Notes: generated by a model not told the origin, from the sequence alone. A DNA stretch of 64,000 bases from Xenorhabdus anantnagensis (GCF_028598555.1 NZ_JAQRFN010000006.1:1-64000), one strand, 5' to 3'; shown: positions 35,193 through 46,557, numbered from the stretch's first letter. Program-made: numbers and translations.

Positions 35193-37943
35193 TTATTGGT
35201 TACCTTGCTGCAACAGCTTTATGATAAAGGAATCAATGAAGCTGATGCTATTTTTAATTTCTACTTCATTATTGTCTGCTATGTGTTTTTCCAACACCTC
35301 ACATGATGACCTAAGAAACTTTAAATCTAACATAGCAAACGCACCCTTAAGGCGGTGTACCGTTTGCGAAAGTGCTCTCAAATCATGTCGTTCTATATCA
35401 GTATACAGTTTAGTAATATCCATAGGTACTGTCTCTACAAATAATTTCCTATAGTCACTGTCTGCCAACTGAGTTTGATAACTTTTGAGAATATTACAGA
35501 TATTACTATCAATACTCTCAATCGGATCAATATTTTTAACAAGATCACTTGCAGGTCCAGATGTTTCTCTGGTCTCTTCATCTAAACTTAAACTTTCTTC
35601 GATAAGAAACGATATTGCATTAATAACAGCATCAACAAAATTGTAATTGCACTGAACCAATCCCGGTTCCAACTGCTTAAATCCAGCTAAACTACTTACT
35701 AATAATATAGTTGGTTTTTCTTCTTTGTACTGCTTATCCGTGAGGATAATATCGTATTCTTTCGTAATATTCTCTTTTCTTTTATCAAAGTACTCTCTAC
35801 TAAAGTACTCTCTACCAAAATACTCTGCACCATAACTATTGAGATAAGTATGGATGATTTTGCTGATCTCTGGGTTATTTATATCAATTAAAACCGTGAT
35901 CCCGTCCAAAAGCTGAGGTGTTTCGCCATTTTCATCACCATGTTGAGACAGCGGTAGATTGATGACATAATGCGTTCCCAATCCCAACTTACTTTTAATA
36001 TCAAGGTTACCTCCCATTCTTTTGCACAACTGATTACATAAATAAAAAGTCATACCAGAATTGGTAGAGTACTTATCTTCTGCTGATTTATTCAGAAAAG
36101 GATAATTTAAACTAATCAAATCTCTTTCACTTAAACCAGCGCCACTATCCATCAGCTCAATTTGAATATGGTTGTCATATTTACCTGATTTATTAACAAC
36201 CAATGATATTTTACCATAGCTGGTCGTCGTTATTGCATAACTAAATAACAATGTAATGATTTTATCTAATTCTACAATGTCTCCAATGAATAAAGATTCA
36301 CGAGGAATATTAAAATGATAATAAACCCTCAATCCTTTAGCGTTTAATGCAGGCAAAAAGGTTTTCAGAATATCTTCCAACCGTGATGACAGAGAAAACA
36401 CTTCATTTTTCGGCTGCCAATCATCCAACTCCAACTCATTGAGCAATGAAATATTTTCAATCCATTCGATTATATATTCTGATTTGACCAATAATTTATC
36501 CAATAGCTTTTGTGCATTTTCATCTTGTAATAACTGTTTCAACTGGATTGCAATCTCATTCACGCTATCAATAGGATATTTTATTTCATTATTAATATTT
36601 GAGAGCATAACATGCCTGATTTGAATACTTTTCTCATACTCCCGATGGGCAAGTTGCAACCGTTTATTCGCCATGACTTCCTGATCTTTGTCTTGCAATA
36701 AAAAAAGGTAAGTTTCTGGCAATAAGATATTATTATACATTCTTACTTCATAAATCGCTTCATCAATGGATGTTTGAATTACACCATGATGTTGTTGCGC
36801 CATCGCTCTAACTTTATTCAATTCCAGATGAGGTATCAATTTTTCTGCAGTTTTATTACTTATCACTATCTGATTTGATTCAAAATCATAGACCATAACA
36901 CCAATAGGAATATTGAATATAATATCACGGTTCAGAGAGTCTTTAATTTGTAAATCGAGACTCATGGAAGCATTTGGTGCAATATATCGTCTGCGTATAT
37001 AAACTAACCCACTCAACGAAAACAGGAAGAAAAGCAATATTGAAAGCAGAAGCCAGACATTTTTGAACAACAAGTCTACAATCAATGTCTTCAGCGGAAC
37101 TTGATAAATCAATTTATACGGCATGATATTAAGTGACTGAGAAAACTCCAGCCAAAAACCGTTCAATGAAATTTCAAGTTTATCGGGATCTTCAAGTTCG
37201 TATAAGTTGAGCGCATTCAAACGAAAGTTTTCTGGTGACATATTAACCGGCAAAAGATTATTAATAGGCAAATCAAAAGCAATAACAGTAGTTACTTGCC
37301 CTGCTGCATTAAATGCAGCTTTATAGGTATAGAAATAAATATTTTCACCACGTAATACATTGATGAACGAAATACTTTCCTTTTCTTCCAATGTGATGGA
37401 TTGATCCAACATATCAATACGTCTAGCATCAGGATTCCGGGTCAGATAGCTCTCTTTGAATCTGATTTCTGGTTTTAGAGCCGAATGCGTCGTTAACAAT
37501 AATAAATTATTTTCCTGTCCATTGAGATAATACATAGACAAGTATTCATTATCAGCTCCCCAGAGAATTTCCAGATAGCTCGATAAGCTCTGGGCAAGTT
37601 GAATAGTCGAGTCGTTATATTGACCAAAAATAATTGCATCGACGGACTGGTTGCTATTTTCTATCCAATAAATATCGGGACGCAACTTAAACAATGGCAT
37701 TTTCTCCTGAGAGGAGATTGACAGAGTATTCGACTGTTTGAAGATATGATTTGCATGATAACGATAATCTTTAATCTGCAATCTCATCTTAGCTGCTACG
37801 CTACTGATAGCATATTTTTTCTCCATCAGCCAAATATCAAAATAGTTATACCCGAATAAAAATAGAGACGTAAAAAGTAAAGTGACAAATAACGCGTAAA
37901 AACGAGGAATAGAGGATGGCTTGATCGGTGGTTGTTTATACAT
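35193..37943 (-). CDS. rcsD: Phosphotransfer protein of the Rcs phosphorelay
   Basis: 916 residues. N-terminal transmembrane helix (FYALFVTLLFTSLFLFGYNY), periplasmic domain, second helix near 295-318 (WLLLSILLFFLFSLSGLVYI), PAS-like and kinase-like domains without the acceptor His, an ABL-like domain, and a C-terminal HPt with phospho-His near 863 (LSQTVHRLKGAFAML). It passes phosphate from RcsC to RcsB. A threefold 15-bp repeat (35781-35825) lies in the domain before the HPt, giving EYFGR-EYFSR-EYFDK. Confidence 0.96.
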   Translation of the reverse strand: MYKQPPIKPSSIPRFYALFVTLLFTSLFLFGYNYFDIWLMEKKYAISSVAAKMRLQIKDYRYHANHIFKQSNTLSISSQEKMPLFKLRPDIYWIENSNQSVDAIIFGQYNDSTIQLAQSLSSYLEILWGADNEYLSMYYLNGQENNLLLLTTHSALKPEIRFKESYLTRNPDARRIDMLDQSITLEEKESISFINVLRGENIYFYTYKAAFNAAGQVTTVIAFDLPINNLLPVNMSPENFRLNALNLYELEDPDKLEISLNGFWLEFSQSLNIMPYKLIYQVPLKTLIVDLLFKNVWLLLSILLFFLFSLSGLVYIRRRYIAPNASMSLDLQIKDSLNRDIIFNIPIGVMVYDFESNQIVISNKTAEKLIPHLELNKVRAMAQQHHGVIQTSIDEAIYEVRMYNNILLPETYLFLLQDKDQEVMANKRLQLAHREYEKSIQIRHVMLSNINNEIKYPIDSVNEIAIQLKQLLQDENAQKLLDKLLVKSEYIIEWIENISLLNELELDDWQPKNEVFSLSSRLEDILKTFLPALNAKGLRVYYHFNIPRESLFIGDIVELDKIITLLFSYAITTTSYGKISLVVNKSGKYDNHIQIELMDSGAGLSERDLISLNYPFLNKSAEDKYSTNSGMTFYLCNQLCKRMGGNLDIKSKLGLGTHYVINLPLSQHGDENGETPQLLDGITVLIDINNPEISKIIHTYLNSYGAEYFGREYFSREYFDKRKENITKEYDIILTDKQYKEEKPTILLVSSLAGFKQLEPGLVQCNYNFVDAVINAISFLIEESLSLDEETRETSGPASDLVKNIDPIESIDSNICNILKSYQTQLADSDYRKLFVETVPMDITKLYTDIERHDLRALSQTVHRLKGAFAMLDLKFLRSSCEVLEKHIADNNEVEIKNSISFIDSFIIKLLQQGNQ
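35781..35825 (-). repeat. Three 15-bp tandem repeats inside rcsD
   Basis: Minus-strand units GAGTATTTTGGTAGA, GAGTACTTTAGTAGA and GAGTACTTTGATAAA are consecutive and in frame. They add repeated EYFxR pentads to the ABL-like domain. Confidence 0.85.
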
Positions 37944-38115
37944 TCTTTGGATAATAACCTTTAGTATGAATATATGTTGGTCGATAAGACATCAACCCGT
38001 CGTTAAATAAGCCTGTTTACTGAGCTTAATACTAGCAGGTTCGCAAATGAAAAGGACATTGCAGATCGAAGATTGAGCAAACAGTAAAAAAATACGATTT
38101 TTTTTCTTTAAGGGC

Positions 38116-38144
38116 TAGACACATTAAAACGATATAGGCATAAT
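38116..38144 (+). promoter_or_regulatory. tRNA operon promoter
   Basis: TAGACA (38116-38121) and CATAAT (38139-38144) are 17 bases apart, followed by the GC-rich discriminator CTCGCGCC typical of growth-rate-controlled stable RNA promoters. It starts transcription just before the tRNA-Ser gene. Confidence 0.7.
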
Positions 38145-38154
38145 CTCGCGCCAT

Positions 38155-38242
<88 letters not shown>

Positions 38243-38248
38243 AATTTC

Positions 38249-38324
<76 letters not shown>

Positions 38325-38326
38325 TA

Positions 38327-38375
38327 CAAAAACCCGTTATTTCCCGTAATCAATCGGTGAAATAGCGGGTTTTTA
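38327..38375 (+). terminator. Terminator of the tRNA transcript
   Basis: AACCCGTTATTTC pairs with GAAATAGCGGGTT (one G-U) around a 15-base loop, followed by TTTT. Confidence 0.8.
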
Positions 38376-38616
38376 CTTTTTCTTCCCCTAATCCCTTCAA
38401 TCTTTCCAAATTGCTAGTTTATTGGTCTTGCTTGGTATAATCACTATCCGAATTACAGCGTTATTTGAACAAAATAGCCATTTGAATAATGCCGTTAGTG
38501 GTTATTTAACATACTAATAAATTATGTTATTAAAAATAGACAATTACTGGGTACAGTTATGTCATTTCAATAAAACAAAATTGAGCCATGAAGACATTTT
38601 ATCTTCAACTTAAAAG

Positions 38617-38657
38617 TGTAATTATTTATTTACATGCTGTGTACCATAGATTTGACA
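38617..38657 (+). promoter_or_regulatory. Two TyrR-box-like sites and -35 of tyrP
   Basis: TGTAATTATTTATTTACA (38617-38634) matches the TyrR consensus TGTAAA-N6-TTTACA with one change. TGTACCATAGATTTGACA (38640-38657) is a weaker match and ends in a TTGACA -35. The two boxes are five bases apart. A paired strong and weak box over the promoter is the arrangement that gives tyrosine repression and phenylalanine activation of E. coli tyrP. Confidence 0.7.
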
Positions 38658-38727
38658 GACATAAATCAATCATTTAACCTGCCGACCTTATAACAATTTT
38701 TTTAACATATGCAGAAATGAGGGCCGC

Positions 38728-39933
38728 GTGAAAAATCGCACTATTGGCAGTATTTTTATCGTCGCTGGAACGACGATTGGAGCTGGGATGCTGGCAATGC
38801 CACTGGCAACGGCAGGCGTGGGATTTGGAACTACATTCGCCATGTTAATCGCCCTGTGGGCTTTGATGAGTTATACCGCCCTCCTGCTCGTGGAAGTTTA
38901 TCAACATAATAAATTTGATTCTGGATTAGGAACCATTGCGAAACGCTACCTTGGGTTAGGTGGGCAGGTGTTGACTGGATTCAGTATGCTTTTCCTAATG
39001 TATGCGCTAACAACTGCTTATATTAGTGGTGCAGGAGAGTTGCTGGCGGCTACCCTTTCTTCTTGGTTAGATAAACCTATTTCTGTTTCTGCTGGAATCA
39101 GCATTTTTACCATTATTGCTGGCGGGGTAGTCTGCATTGGAACCCAATCCGTCGATTTCATTAATCGCCTGCTGTTTACCGCTAAAATAGTTTTTCTGGT
39201 GATCGTACTCGGTGTAATGATGCTTCATGTTGACAAAATCAACTTGATCTCCATGCCTATTGAGCAAGGATTAGTGCTCTCTGCCATCCCAGTGATTTTT
39301 ACTTCATTCGGATTCCACGGTAGTGTGCCAAGCATCGTTACCTATATGGGAGGAGATACCAATAAGCTACGGAAAATCTTTGTCATTGGTAGTGCTATTC
39401 CACTGTTCGCCTACATTCTGTGGCAATTGGTCACCCTCGGATCTATTTCTTCAAATACATTTGTTGGTATTCTCGCACAACAATCTGGCCTGAATGGATT
39501 ATTGCAAGCAGTCAGAGAAGTTGTCGCCTCTCCAAAAATAGAGCTTGCTGTTCATCTGTTTGCCGATCTTGCGCTAGCCACCTCATTCCTCGGTGTTGCT
39601 TTAGGGTTGTTTGATTACCTTGCTGATCTTCTTAAACGCAGCAATAATGCCAAAGGGCGTTTACAAACAGGGTTAATAACTTTTGCTCCACCATTATTCT
39701 GTGCATTGTATTACCCTAATTTTGTTATGGCGCTGACATTTGCGGCAGTTGCTTTGTCCATTCTCGCGCTATTATTGCCTTGTCTGCTAGTTTGGCGTAG
39801 TCGTAAAGAACATCAGGAAGGTTATCGTGTCAAAGGTGGGAAACCCGCGTTAGTCTTAATTTTCCTGTGTGGGCTTGCGGTTATCGCCATTCAAATTGGT
39901 ATCGTTACAGGCATGCTGCCACAAATAGGATAA
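38728..39933 (+). CDS. tyrP: Tyrosine-specific proton symporter
   Basis: 401 residues, 11 predicted transmembrane helices. [20 protein letters not shown] and [19 protein letters not shown] are hallmark stretches of the aromatic amino acid permease family; the closest match I know is E. coli TyrP over its full length, including [20 protein letters not shown]. Imports tyrosine with protons. The start is GTG 38728 with GAGGG upstream. TyrR-like boxes lie in the promoter. Confidence 0.92.
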   Translation: MKNRTIGSIFIVAGTTIGAGMLAMPLATAGVGFGTTFAMLIALWALMSYTALLLVEVYQHNKFDSGLGTIAKRYLGLGGQVLTGFSMLFLMYALTTAYISGAGELLAATLSSWLDKPISVSAGISIFTIIAGGVVCIGTQSVDFINRLLFTAKIVFLVIVLGVMMLHVDKINLISMPIEQGLVLSAIPVIFTSFGFHGSVPSIVTYMGGDTNKLRKIFVIGSAIPLFAYILWQLVTLGSISSNTFVGILAQQSGLNGLLQAVREVVASPKIELAVHLFADLALATSFLGVALGLFDYLADLLKRSNNAKGRLQTGLITFAPPLFCALYYPNFVMALTFAAVALSILALLLPCLLVWRSRKEHQEGYRVKGGKPALVLIFLCGLAVIAIQIGIVTGMLPQIG

Positions 39934-39946
39934 TTTCCCTGTTTGA

Positions 39947-39976
39947 ACTACCCGTATCAAAATTGATACGGGTAGT
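39947..39976 (+). terminator. Hairpin after tyrP
   Basis: ACTACCCGTATCA and TGATACGGGTAGT form a perfect 13-base stem with a four-base loop, 14 bases after the tyrP stop. No T-run follows. Confidence 0.6.
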
Positions 39977-40015
39977 GGGTAATGAATAACGAAGTCGATA
40001 AAACATCTAGATTTA

Positions 40016-40157
40016 TATATCCAATGGATTTCAAGATGCGTCACGGCGACAAGGGAGCGAATCCCCAAGAGCGTAGATCACTCTATGTTCATAACAACGG
40101 TGACTGGGGTGAGTGAGTGTAGTCAACAAAGAGGCAACTTGAAAGGCGAAGGGTATA
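40016..40157. repeat. Dispersed enterobacterial palindromic repeat
   Basis: About 142 bases. It starts ATATATCCAATGGATTTCAAG and ends GCAACTTGAAAGGCGAAGGG-TATA, with imperfectly inverted termini. The interior contains GGGAGCGAATCCCC and GTGACTGGGGTGAGTGAGTG. I recognise this interior from intergenic repeats common in Photorhabdus, Xenorhabdus, Serratia and Yersinia. It has no coding capacity and lies between tyrP and menE. A short relative lies at 23657-23709. Confidence 0.75.
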
Positions 40158-40170
40158 GACGTAAATAACG

Positions 40171-41577
40171 TTATTTTTCACAAAGCTCACTATATTCCTC
40201 TACTACCCACTGTTTAACGAATTGGCGCGAGACTTTTATTCCGCCATTTTTCAGTTGTGAAGGTAATAAATAACAGGTAACAGGCCGCTGGAAAGCAGCG
40301 ATTTTATCCGAAATCCAATCAATAATTGTTTCTGTCAACTCAGGATATTGAGTTTCAATCACAGCTACTGGCCGATGGCCAAATTCAATATCAGCAATGG
40401 GAACCACAAAACTCTGTTCAATTTGAGGGTGCTGGTTAATAACCCGCTCGATATCTTCTGGCTGGATACCCTCCCCACCACTGAAAAATTGGTTGTCGAG
40501 ACGTCCTAAGATCCGTAACTCTCCTTGTTCAAATACTCCCCGATCCCGAGTCGAAAACCATCCCCCATTATCTATCAATGGGTTCAATTCCCCATTAAAC
40601 CAATAGCCGCTCGCGATGCTGTCTGCGCGTATCTGAATTTCCTCTTCCACTAAGCGAATGGATTTGCCGGGAAGCGGATTACCTACACCAGGCAATCCAT
40701 CAGCCCGCTTTGCGCAAACAGTTGATGCCATTTCTGTCAACCCATAACCACACCAACAGCGAATACCCAATTCTTCAGCCCGTCGAACCAGTGATGTCGG
40801 TATCATAGCGCCTCCCAACAGCACTTCTTTTAACGTCAGTGGATATTCATGTGCTTGTTCCAACAAACGCCAAAGTTGAGTAGGTACAAGAGATGCATGA
40901 GTACAACCAAATAATGCAAGATTCAGTGGATGCAAATTCCGCAATATCAATGTTGCTCCTGTTTGCAACCAACGCCAGAGGATGCCTTGGCCTGAAACAT
41001 GAAACAGCGGTAATGAAAGCAACCAACTATCATCTGGTTGAAAATTCATGCAGGAAAGAATGCCTTGCGCACTGGCAAGATGAGCACCAATGGAATGTAC
41101 CGCAGCCTTAGGCAATCCAGAAGAGCCTGAAGTCAGGATCATGCTGGCAGGACGTTCACTTTCCCACAATACCCACCGTTCATGTTCTGCTGGAAATTTT
41201 TGTTGCCAGTTAAGTTCTTTAACTTGAATAACCGGCGAAGGTGAATCCGTAAAATCCACTCCATAATCAATATTGAGATGAGGCAACAATTCAGCCAACA
41301 GAGAGTCAGGCAATTGAGGATTAAGGGGCAATGCTCTTGCACCACACCGTAAGACAGCAAAATAACACAGCAGAAGTTCCGCACTATTCTTACCCCTGAG
41401 GAGCACACCGCTACCTTCTACGACTCCCTGTTGATGGAAATGGCTGGCAATAACATTGATTCTTCGTGTTAATTGATACCAATCCAATTGCTCATCATAT
41501 AATTGAACAGCCCGTTTTTTAGGCAAAACCATGGCCCAATGCTCCCATGGCCACTGCGTCCACTTTATCACTGGCAT
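40171..41577 (-). CDS. menE: O-succinylbenzoate-CoA ligase
   Basis: 468 residues. ANL-family adenylation motifs: [18 protein letters not shown] (P-loop), [34 protein letters not shown] and the C-terminal Lys region [10 protein letters not shown]. It activates o-succinylbenzoate with ATP and CoA in menaquinone synthesis. Last gene of the men operon, overlapping menC by ten bases. Confidence 0.95.
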   Translation of the reverse strand: MPVIKWTQWPWEHWAMVLPKKRAVQLYDEQLDWYQLTRRINVIASHFHQQGVVEGSGVLLRGKNSAELLLCYFAVLRCGARALPLNPQLPDSLLAELLPHLNIDYGVDFTDSPSPVIQVKELNWQQKFPAEHERWVLWESERPASMILTSGSSGLPKAAVHSIGAHLASAQGILSCMNFQPDDSWLLSLPLFHVSGQGILWRWLQTGATLILRNLHPLNLALFGCTHASLVPTQLWRLLEQAHEYPLTLKEVLLGGAMIPTSLVRRAEELGIRCWCGYGLTEMASTVCAKRADGLPGVGNPLPGKSIRLVEEEIQIRADSIASGYWFNGELNPLIDNGGWFSTRDRGVFEQGELRILGRLDNQFFSGGEGIQPEDIERVINQHPQIEQSFVVPIADIEFGHRPVAVIETQYPELTETIIDWISDKIAAFQRPVTCYLLPSQLKNGGIKVSRQFVKQWVVEEYSELCEK

Positions 41578-42617
41578 TCACGGCTCCACACCGTTGCCAG
41601 CCTATCAAAAGTGCGATCAAAAGTGACACACTGAATATCACTATCTGGCCAACAACGGATGAGTTGTGATTGCATAAGATCCAGAGTATCCAAGCCCGGG
41701 AGTGTGTCCGGTGTGAGCCATTGAGCGAGACGAGCTAATTGTGTCAACCCAAAGCTACTTTCAAGGCTGGAGCTAATCACTGCCTCCAATCCTAATTGAT
41801 GTGCCTGCGTAATTAACTGACGGCAACGGTCAATACTGCCTACCAATGTTGGTTTAATGATGATGGCAGAAACTCCCTCTTGTGTTTCCACCTTAAAATC
41901 GGCTTCACGTACACTTTCATCCCATGCAATGGCGATCCCCGTCTCACGAGCAAATGCCAGAGATTCTTCTCGGGTTTTGCAGGGTTCTTCGATAAAAGCA
42001 ATTCTCTGCCGATAATCTGGATTGACATATTTGGCGAAACCCTCTGCTTTTGTGCGTGTCCAACTGCGATTGGCATCTAAGCGCAATCGGAGATCAGGTA
42101 CTGCTTCAAGCATAACATTCACTACCATGCCATCTCGTACAGCCTCATACAGCCCAACCTTCACTTTTGCAATCTTCTGGCCAGCCATATTTCCCAAACG
42201 CACAATCACATCATCGGGATCACCCGTGCATAATGGCGCTTTACGATAATTAGCTATTTCAGGTAATTCTCCCTGTAATTCAGCCAATGCACAACTTATG
42301 CCAAACGCAACAGAAGGAAGATCACTTTCTTCTGGCTGCGTGTTCAGATGCCACGGTTTTTGTAGCCGTTGTTTTTGTAAACATTGTTTTTGTAACCGTT
42401 GTTGTATCCATTGCTGTAGCCATTCCACAGCCGATATCTTAGCTTGCTCAAGCGTTTCATGGCTGAATTCTGGTAGTGGGGATATTTCCCCCCAACCATC
42501 CCGTCCATCTTCTTGCAAATGAACCAAAAACCCATCACGGGTTTTCAGACGCTGATAACGCAGAATAACACCTGCCTCCATTGGCAGGCTGAATTGGTAT
42601 AAAGTCGCTTTACGCAT
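41568..42617 (-). CDS. menC: o-Succinylbenzoate synthase
   Basis: 349 residues, about 30 longer than E. coli MenC. Enolase-superfamily metal and base residues: AKVKVGLY (Lys-x-Lys), [10 protein letters not shown] (Asp), FIEEPCKT (Glu), AWDESVRE (Asp), [11 protein letters not shown] (Lys). The extra length is a pentad array near residues 70-90 ([15 protein letters not shown]) just before the conserved [15 protein letters not shown]. The enzyme dehydrates SHCHC to o-succinylbenzoate. Confidence 0.95.
   Translation of the reverse strand: MRKATLYQFSLPMEAGVILRYQRLKTRDGFLVHLQEDGRDGWGEISPLPEFSHETLEQAKISAVEWLQQWIQQRLQKQCLQKQRLQKPWHLNTQPEESDLPSVAFGISCALAELQGELPEIANYRKAPLCTGDPDDVIVRLGNMAGQKIAKVKVGLYEAVRDGMVVNVMLEAVPDLRLRLDANRSWTRTKAEGFAKYVNPDYRQRIAFIEEPCKTREESLAFARETGIAIAWDESVREADFKVETQEGVSAIIIKPTLVGSIDRCRQLITQAHQLGLEAVISSSLESSFGLTQLARLAQWLTPDTLPGLDTLDLMQSQLIRCWPDSDIQCVTFDRTFDRLATVWSRECQ
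42357..42416 (-). repeat. 15-bp tandem repeats inside menC
   Basis: On the plus strand TTTTTGTAGCCGTTG, TTTTTGTAAACATTG and TTTTTGTAACCGTTG are consecutive (42357-42401), followed by a decayed fourth unit. They encode a Gln/Lys/Leu-rich insertion in a surface segment of MenC. Confidence 0.85.
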
Positions 42618-43474
42618 TACGGATTACGCTTGAATTTACTGAAATCAGGATGGCGTTTTTCGTTGAACGCATTACGCCCTTCCTGCCCTTCTTCGGTCAT
42701 GTAGAACAACATGGTGGCATTCCCCGCCAACTCCTGCAAACCAGCCTGACCATCGCAATCGGCGTTTAATGCCGCTTTAAGACAACGCAACGCCATTGGG
42801 CTGTTTTCCAGCATTTCACGACACCAGCGCACAGTTTCTTTTTCCAATTCGGCATAAGGTACAACTGTGTTAACCAGTCCCATATCCAATGCTTCTTCAG
42901 CACTGTATTGGCGACATAAGAACCAAATTTCACGCGCTTTTTTCTGCCCGACGATCCGCGCCATATATGATGCTCCCCAACCGCCATCAAAGGAGCCAAC
43001 TTTAGGGCCTGTCTGACCGAAAATGGCGTTATCCGCTGCGATGGTCAAATCACACATTAAATGCAAGACGTGCCCACCGCCAATTGCATATCCCGCAACC
43101 ATGGCAACTATGGGTTTTGGGCAAGTACGAATCTGTCGCTGAAAATCCAATACATTCAGATGATGTACTCCACTGTCATCTTTATAACCACCATAATCGC
43201 CACGGATTTTCTGGTCGCCACCAGCACAGAAAGCTTTTTCACCCATTCCCGTCAGAATAATCGCACCAATGGCCTCGTCATAACGGGCATCTGCCAACGC
43301 CTGAACCATCTCTTTGACAGTCAGAGGACGGAACGCATTGCGTACCTGTGGGCGATTAATCGTAATTTTGGCAATACCATCTGCGGATTTATGGTAGAGA
43401 ATATCTTCAAACCCTTGAGAACAATCTTGCCATTCAATAGGGGCATACAATTTTTCTTCGCTTGGGTAACGCAT
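42617..43474 (-). CDS. menB: 1,4-dihydroxy-2-naphthoyl-CoA synthase
   Basis: 285 residues, full length. Crotonase-fold motifs: [35 protein letters not shown] (oxyanion hole), [20 protein letters not shown] and the C-terminal [15 protein letters not shown]. It closes the naphthoquinone ring. Its last base is shared with the menC start. Confidence 0.97.
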   Translation of the reverse strand: MRYPSEEKLYAPIEWQDCSQGFEDILYHKSADGIAKITINRPQVRNAFRPLTVKEMVQALADARYDEAIGAIILTGMGEKAFCAGGDQKIRGDYGGYKDDSGVHHLNVLDFQRQIRTCPKPIVAMVAGYAIGGGHVLHLMCDLTIAADNAIFGQTGPKVGSFDGGWGASYMARIVGQKKAREIWFLCRQYSAEEALDMGLVNTVVPYAELEKETVRWCREMLENSPMALRCLKAALNADCDGQAGLQELAGNATMLFYMTEEGQEGRNAFNEKRHPDFSKFKRNP

Positions 43475-43486
43475 GACTCTGTTTCC

Positions 43487-44257
43487 TTAACCAAAAAGTG
43501 ATAAAAAGTGGTTCACTGCACCAGAAAAAGCCGCAGGATTGCCATAATGAGCATTATGTCCAACCCGGGGGATGGTTTTTAATGGCAGTGTATATTGCTG
43601 CGCTATGTTTTGGAATTTACGATCATTTTCCCCGCACAAGCAGGAGAAAGGGATAGTTATTTGCTGCAAATCAGGAACCAACCAAGGTTGTCGTCCTAAC
43701 GAGGTACTTTCCAGCATACCGGCAATGCTACTTCCTCTGTTTTGACTGCGCAGGTGAATAAGTTGAGCACGCTGCACTGCCGTTAAATCAGCAAATACCG
43801 GCTGTTGATACCAATCAGCCAAGACTGATGTCATTGGTTCTTGGCGAAAGCGTTGCACCCAACGCTGATCATGCTGCAATCTCGCATCACGCTCCTGCCG
43901 GGAAAACAGTCCGGGATTTCCCCCTTCCACCAGCAATCCTCGCAAGCCATCATATTCACCATGAATCGCATGGTACATGGCAATTCGTCCTCCCAGTGAG
44001 TAGCCTATCAAACAATAATCATTGATTTGATACTCGGATAAAGTTGCACTCAGCAACTCGCTCATTTCAGCAAAGCCACCTGTCAGCGCAACATCGGCAG
44101 AATCACCGTGCCCCGGTAAATCAATCACCAATGAAGGATATTGATCACAAACACCCACCGTAGAAGACCAATCGTCCCCCTTTCCCAATAGTCCATGTAA
44201 CCAAATTAGCCATGTGCCTTGATTATGTGAATGAAACGTTTGGCACTTTAATTTCAC
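43487..44257 (-). CDS. menH: SHCHC synthase
   Basis: 256 residues, alpha/beta hydrolase. Nucleophile Ser in [15 protein letters not shown], catalytic Asp in CGENDRKFQ and His in [11 protein letters not shown]. It removes pyruvate from SEPHCHC in menaquinone synthesis. Overlaps menD by four bases. Confidence 0.93.
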   Translation of the reverse strand: MKLKCQTFHSHNQGTWLIWLHGLLGKGDDWSSTVGVCDQYPSLVIDLPGHGDSADVALTGGFAEMSELLSATLSEYQINDYCLIGYSLGGRIAMYHAIHGEYDGLRGLLVEGGNPGLFSRQERDARLQHDQRWVQRFRQEPMTSVLADWYQQPVFADLTAVQRAQLIHLRSQNRGSSIAGMLESTSLGRQPWLVPDLQQITIPFSCLCGENDRKFQNIAQQYTLPLKTIPRVGHNAHYGNPAAFSGAVNHFLSLFG

Positions 44258-45945
44258 AGATCAGCCACCTGTTTCAGTAGCTCTTGCAGGCACATGGCTC
44301 CTTCACTGCCTGAAACTTTTAACTCAATCAATATCGTCTCTTTACGCTCCCATGCTTGTTGGGCACACTGTTTTAATTCCGACCAATTTTGTGGTGCAGC
44401 ATAGCGCAAACCGAACATAGCCGCAGCGTGATCAAAATTGACATCTTGCGGCATACAATAAAAACGCTGGCGTTCTTTCTGCGGCGTTGGTAACAAAGAA
44501 AAAATCTGCCCACCATTATTATTCACTATGATCAACAACATGGGATTAGAAAGATAACGTAACAAAGCTAAACTATTCAGATCATAAAGGGCGGAAATAT
44601 CGCCTATAATCGTCAGTGTTGGTTTATTTGTTGCCCGTTGTACACCTGCTGCGGTTGAGATCAATCCATCAATTCCGCTGGCGCCTCGGTTGCTGTAAAT
44701 CGGATAGCCCACTGGAAGCTGCCCTAAAGCATCAATCAAACGTACAATCAAGCTATTGCCGATAAACAATTGCCCCTCTTTTGGTAACAATTGAGGCAGT
44801 TGATGCGCAACTGCGGCTTCGCTGAATTCTCCTGCCAACTTTGTTTCAACGCATTTAGATACGTTCCTTGACCATATATTTAATTCATCTGCCCAAGGTA
44901 ATTCATCTGCCCAGAATACGCGCGTATATGCAGGATGTTCCCGTAGCCAATCAGCCACGCTGCAAGTAAATTTTCGTCCTCTGTGGTTGGCTGGATCAAG
45001 CCTGCCAGCAATTGGATCAACGACCCAATACTGCTCAGGCTGGCATTCAGCCTGCCATTGCAACAATCGTTTTCCCGTCAGACTGGCACCAAACTGAATC
45101 ACCAATTGCCCTTGAGCCAAGATCTCTTGGGTACAGGGATGATTCAACCATAAATCGGCATACGGCAAAGGCTGCCCTGTTTGAGACAACACATCACCAA
45201 TTAGCGGCCAGCCCATATCTTTTGCCCATTGAGCGACAAATTTTCCTTCTTCAGCGCTCATTCTCCCTGCCAATACAATTCCCTGTTTTTTCTGCCAGAT
45301 ATTCCAATCTGTTGCCTTAATCGTAGTATGCATTTCTGGCTGAACCAACCACGGTTCATCCCTTTGCCACCACTCTCCCAACGTTTGTAGCCAATCTTGA
45401 TGTGCTGTCATCTCATTGCCATACAAAGGCTCAGCAAACGGGCAATTAATATGCAAAGCACCTTGTTTCAGGTTTGACATTTCAGTATCTATGGAAGAAA
45501 CCAACCAACTGGCAGGAATATCTTTGGTCGGACGTGGCAATGCTAAGGTTTGTGTGGGATGAGAAGCAAAAATACCTACCTGACGAATAGCTTGATTCGC
45601 GCCACAATCGATTAATTCAGGTGGTCTATCAGCCGTGAGAAACACTAACCGCTCTCCCGTCAATCCTGCTTCAATCAAGGAAGGATACAGATTGGCGACC
45701 GCCGTTCCAGACGTCACAATAACCGCAACTGGCTCTTTTCCCGCTTTTGCCAGTCCCAAAGCCAAATGCCCCAAACCGCGCTCATCAAAATGGGTATGAC
45801 AAATCAACTTATGGTTTTCTGCGGCAGCCAATGTCAATGGGGTCGAACGAGAGCCGGGAGCAATACAGATATGGCGTAATCCGTGGCGGGTCAATGCTTC
45901 CAATAAAAGTTCCGCCCAACGGCGATTAAATGCACTGTTTGACAT
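44254..45945 (-). CDS. menD: SEPHCHC synthase (ThDP-dependent)
   Basis: 563 residues. ThDP-enzyme domains: [20 protein letters not shown], the catalytic Glu region in [16 protein letters not shown], and the cofactor site [17 protein letters not shown] with [12 protein letters not shown]. It joins isochorismate and 2-oxoglutarate. First gene of the men operon; menF (isochorismate synthase) is not adjacent. An 18-bp duplication (44882-44913) gives [12 protein letters not shown]. Confidence 0.96.
   Translation of the reverse strand: MSNSAFNRRWAELLLEALTRHGLRHICIAPGSRSTPLTLAAAENHKLICHTHFDERGLGHLALGLAKAGKEPVAVIVTSGTAVANLYPSLIEAGLTGERLVFLTADRPPELIDCGANQAIRQVGIFASHPTQTLALPRPTKDIPASWLVSSIDTEMSNLKQGALHINCPFAEPLYGNEMTAHQDWLQTLGEWWQRDEPWLVQPEMHTTIKATDWNIWQKKQGIVLAGRMSAEEGKFVAQWAKDMGWPLIGDVLSQTGQPLPYADLWLNHPCTQEILAQGQLVIQFGASLTGKRLLQWQAECQPEQYWVVDPIAGRLDPANHRGRKFTCSVADWLREHPAYTRVFWADELPWADELNIWSRNVSKCVETKLAGEFSEAAVAHQLPQLLPKEGQLFIGNSLIVRLIDALGQLPVGYPIYSNRGASGIDGLISTAAGVQRATNKPTLTIIGDISALYDLNSLALLRYLSNPMLLIIVNNNGGQIFSLLPTPQKERQRFYCMPQDVNFDHAAAMFGLRYAAPQNWSELKQCAQQAWERKETILIELKVSGSEGAMCLQELLKQVADL
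44882..44913 (-). repeat. 18-bp duplication inside menD
   Basis: AATTCATCTGCCCA occurs at 44882-44895 and again 18 bases later at 44900-44913, duplicating six codons in frame. Confidence 0.75.
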
Positions 45946-46145
45946 AGAATGCTCAAAAACTTCTTTTCAAAAAATGATGCCAAAGAATAGGAGATATTAT
46001 ATAAGGCATCTTTTATCTTAATGCCTATAAAAACGATTTCCTTATCTTAGTTCAAGGAATTGTTATTTAATTGGAGATATTTTCGCTATAAGCGAGAAAT
46101 GTAAAGCTAATTGATAATAAAGGTTGGATATAAATAAGATAGAAA
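45946..46145. other. Non-coding leader upstream of menD
   Basis: AT-rich. It should contain the men operon promoter on the minus strand. I see no clear operator. Confidence 0.3.
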
Positions 46146-46425
46146 TCAGCCACAAAAAGAGATTATGGCTGTTCCTTCCAGATACGCGGTAAGCGTACCC
46201 GACTTTATCACTCCTGAGCCTGTTTGATTTTCTGTTTTCACAAACTCGATTTTCGCTTCATGTTCGTGGGTATTAACCCGTATTCCGATACCCGATATCC
46301 CAGAGTCATAAAGATCTTGATTACCATTTGCCGTGATAAGGGGATACCCTGAAAACTTCCACTTTATCTTTGCCGATGCATCACAATGGATTTTATGCAG
46401 CTCCACGGGTTTGACGGGATAAAAT
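46146..46425 (-). pseudogene. C-terminal fragment of a fimbrial subunit
   Basis: The frame reads FYPVKPVELHKIHCDASAKI, then WKFSGYP, GISGIGIRV and GTLTAYLEGTAIISFCG. The pattern (Cys followed by sheets, SGIGI-x-V, closing beta strand) is that of chaperone-usher pilins and minor subunits. There is no signal peptide and the first half of the domain is missing. An in-frame TGA lies just upstream of ATG 46436. It is joined directly to an usher fragment in another frame. Confidence 0.65.
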
Positions 46426-46557
46426 TGTGCCACCATAGACAGTCAACCTATTGTGAAGACCATAGCTCAACGTTCCCTGAGAAAAATAAGGTTTACGTTC
46501 TTTGCCATTGGCTGAACGATAACGTCCCATTGCAACTGAGTATCTGTGCCTCCCTTC
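46426..46557 (-). pseudogene. Internal fragment of a fimbrial usher
   Basis: A 44-codon frame reads RYSVAMGRYRSANGKERKPY then FSQGTLSYGLHNRLTVYGG, the PapC/FimD usher pattern (VxxGxYR...PxFxQxTLxYGLxxxxTxYGG). It has a stop in frame upstream (46560-46558) and changes frame at the junction with the pilin fragment. A deletion probably joined the two genes. Confidence 0.7.

Noticed and set aside
37944..38110. MicF-like RNA gene upstream of rcsD, as in E. coli
   Set aside because: Neither the MicF 5' pairing region nor its terminator is visible here.
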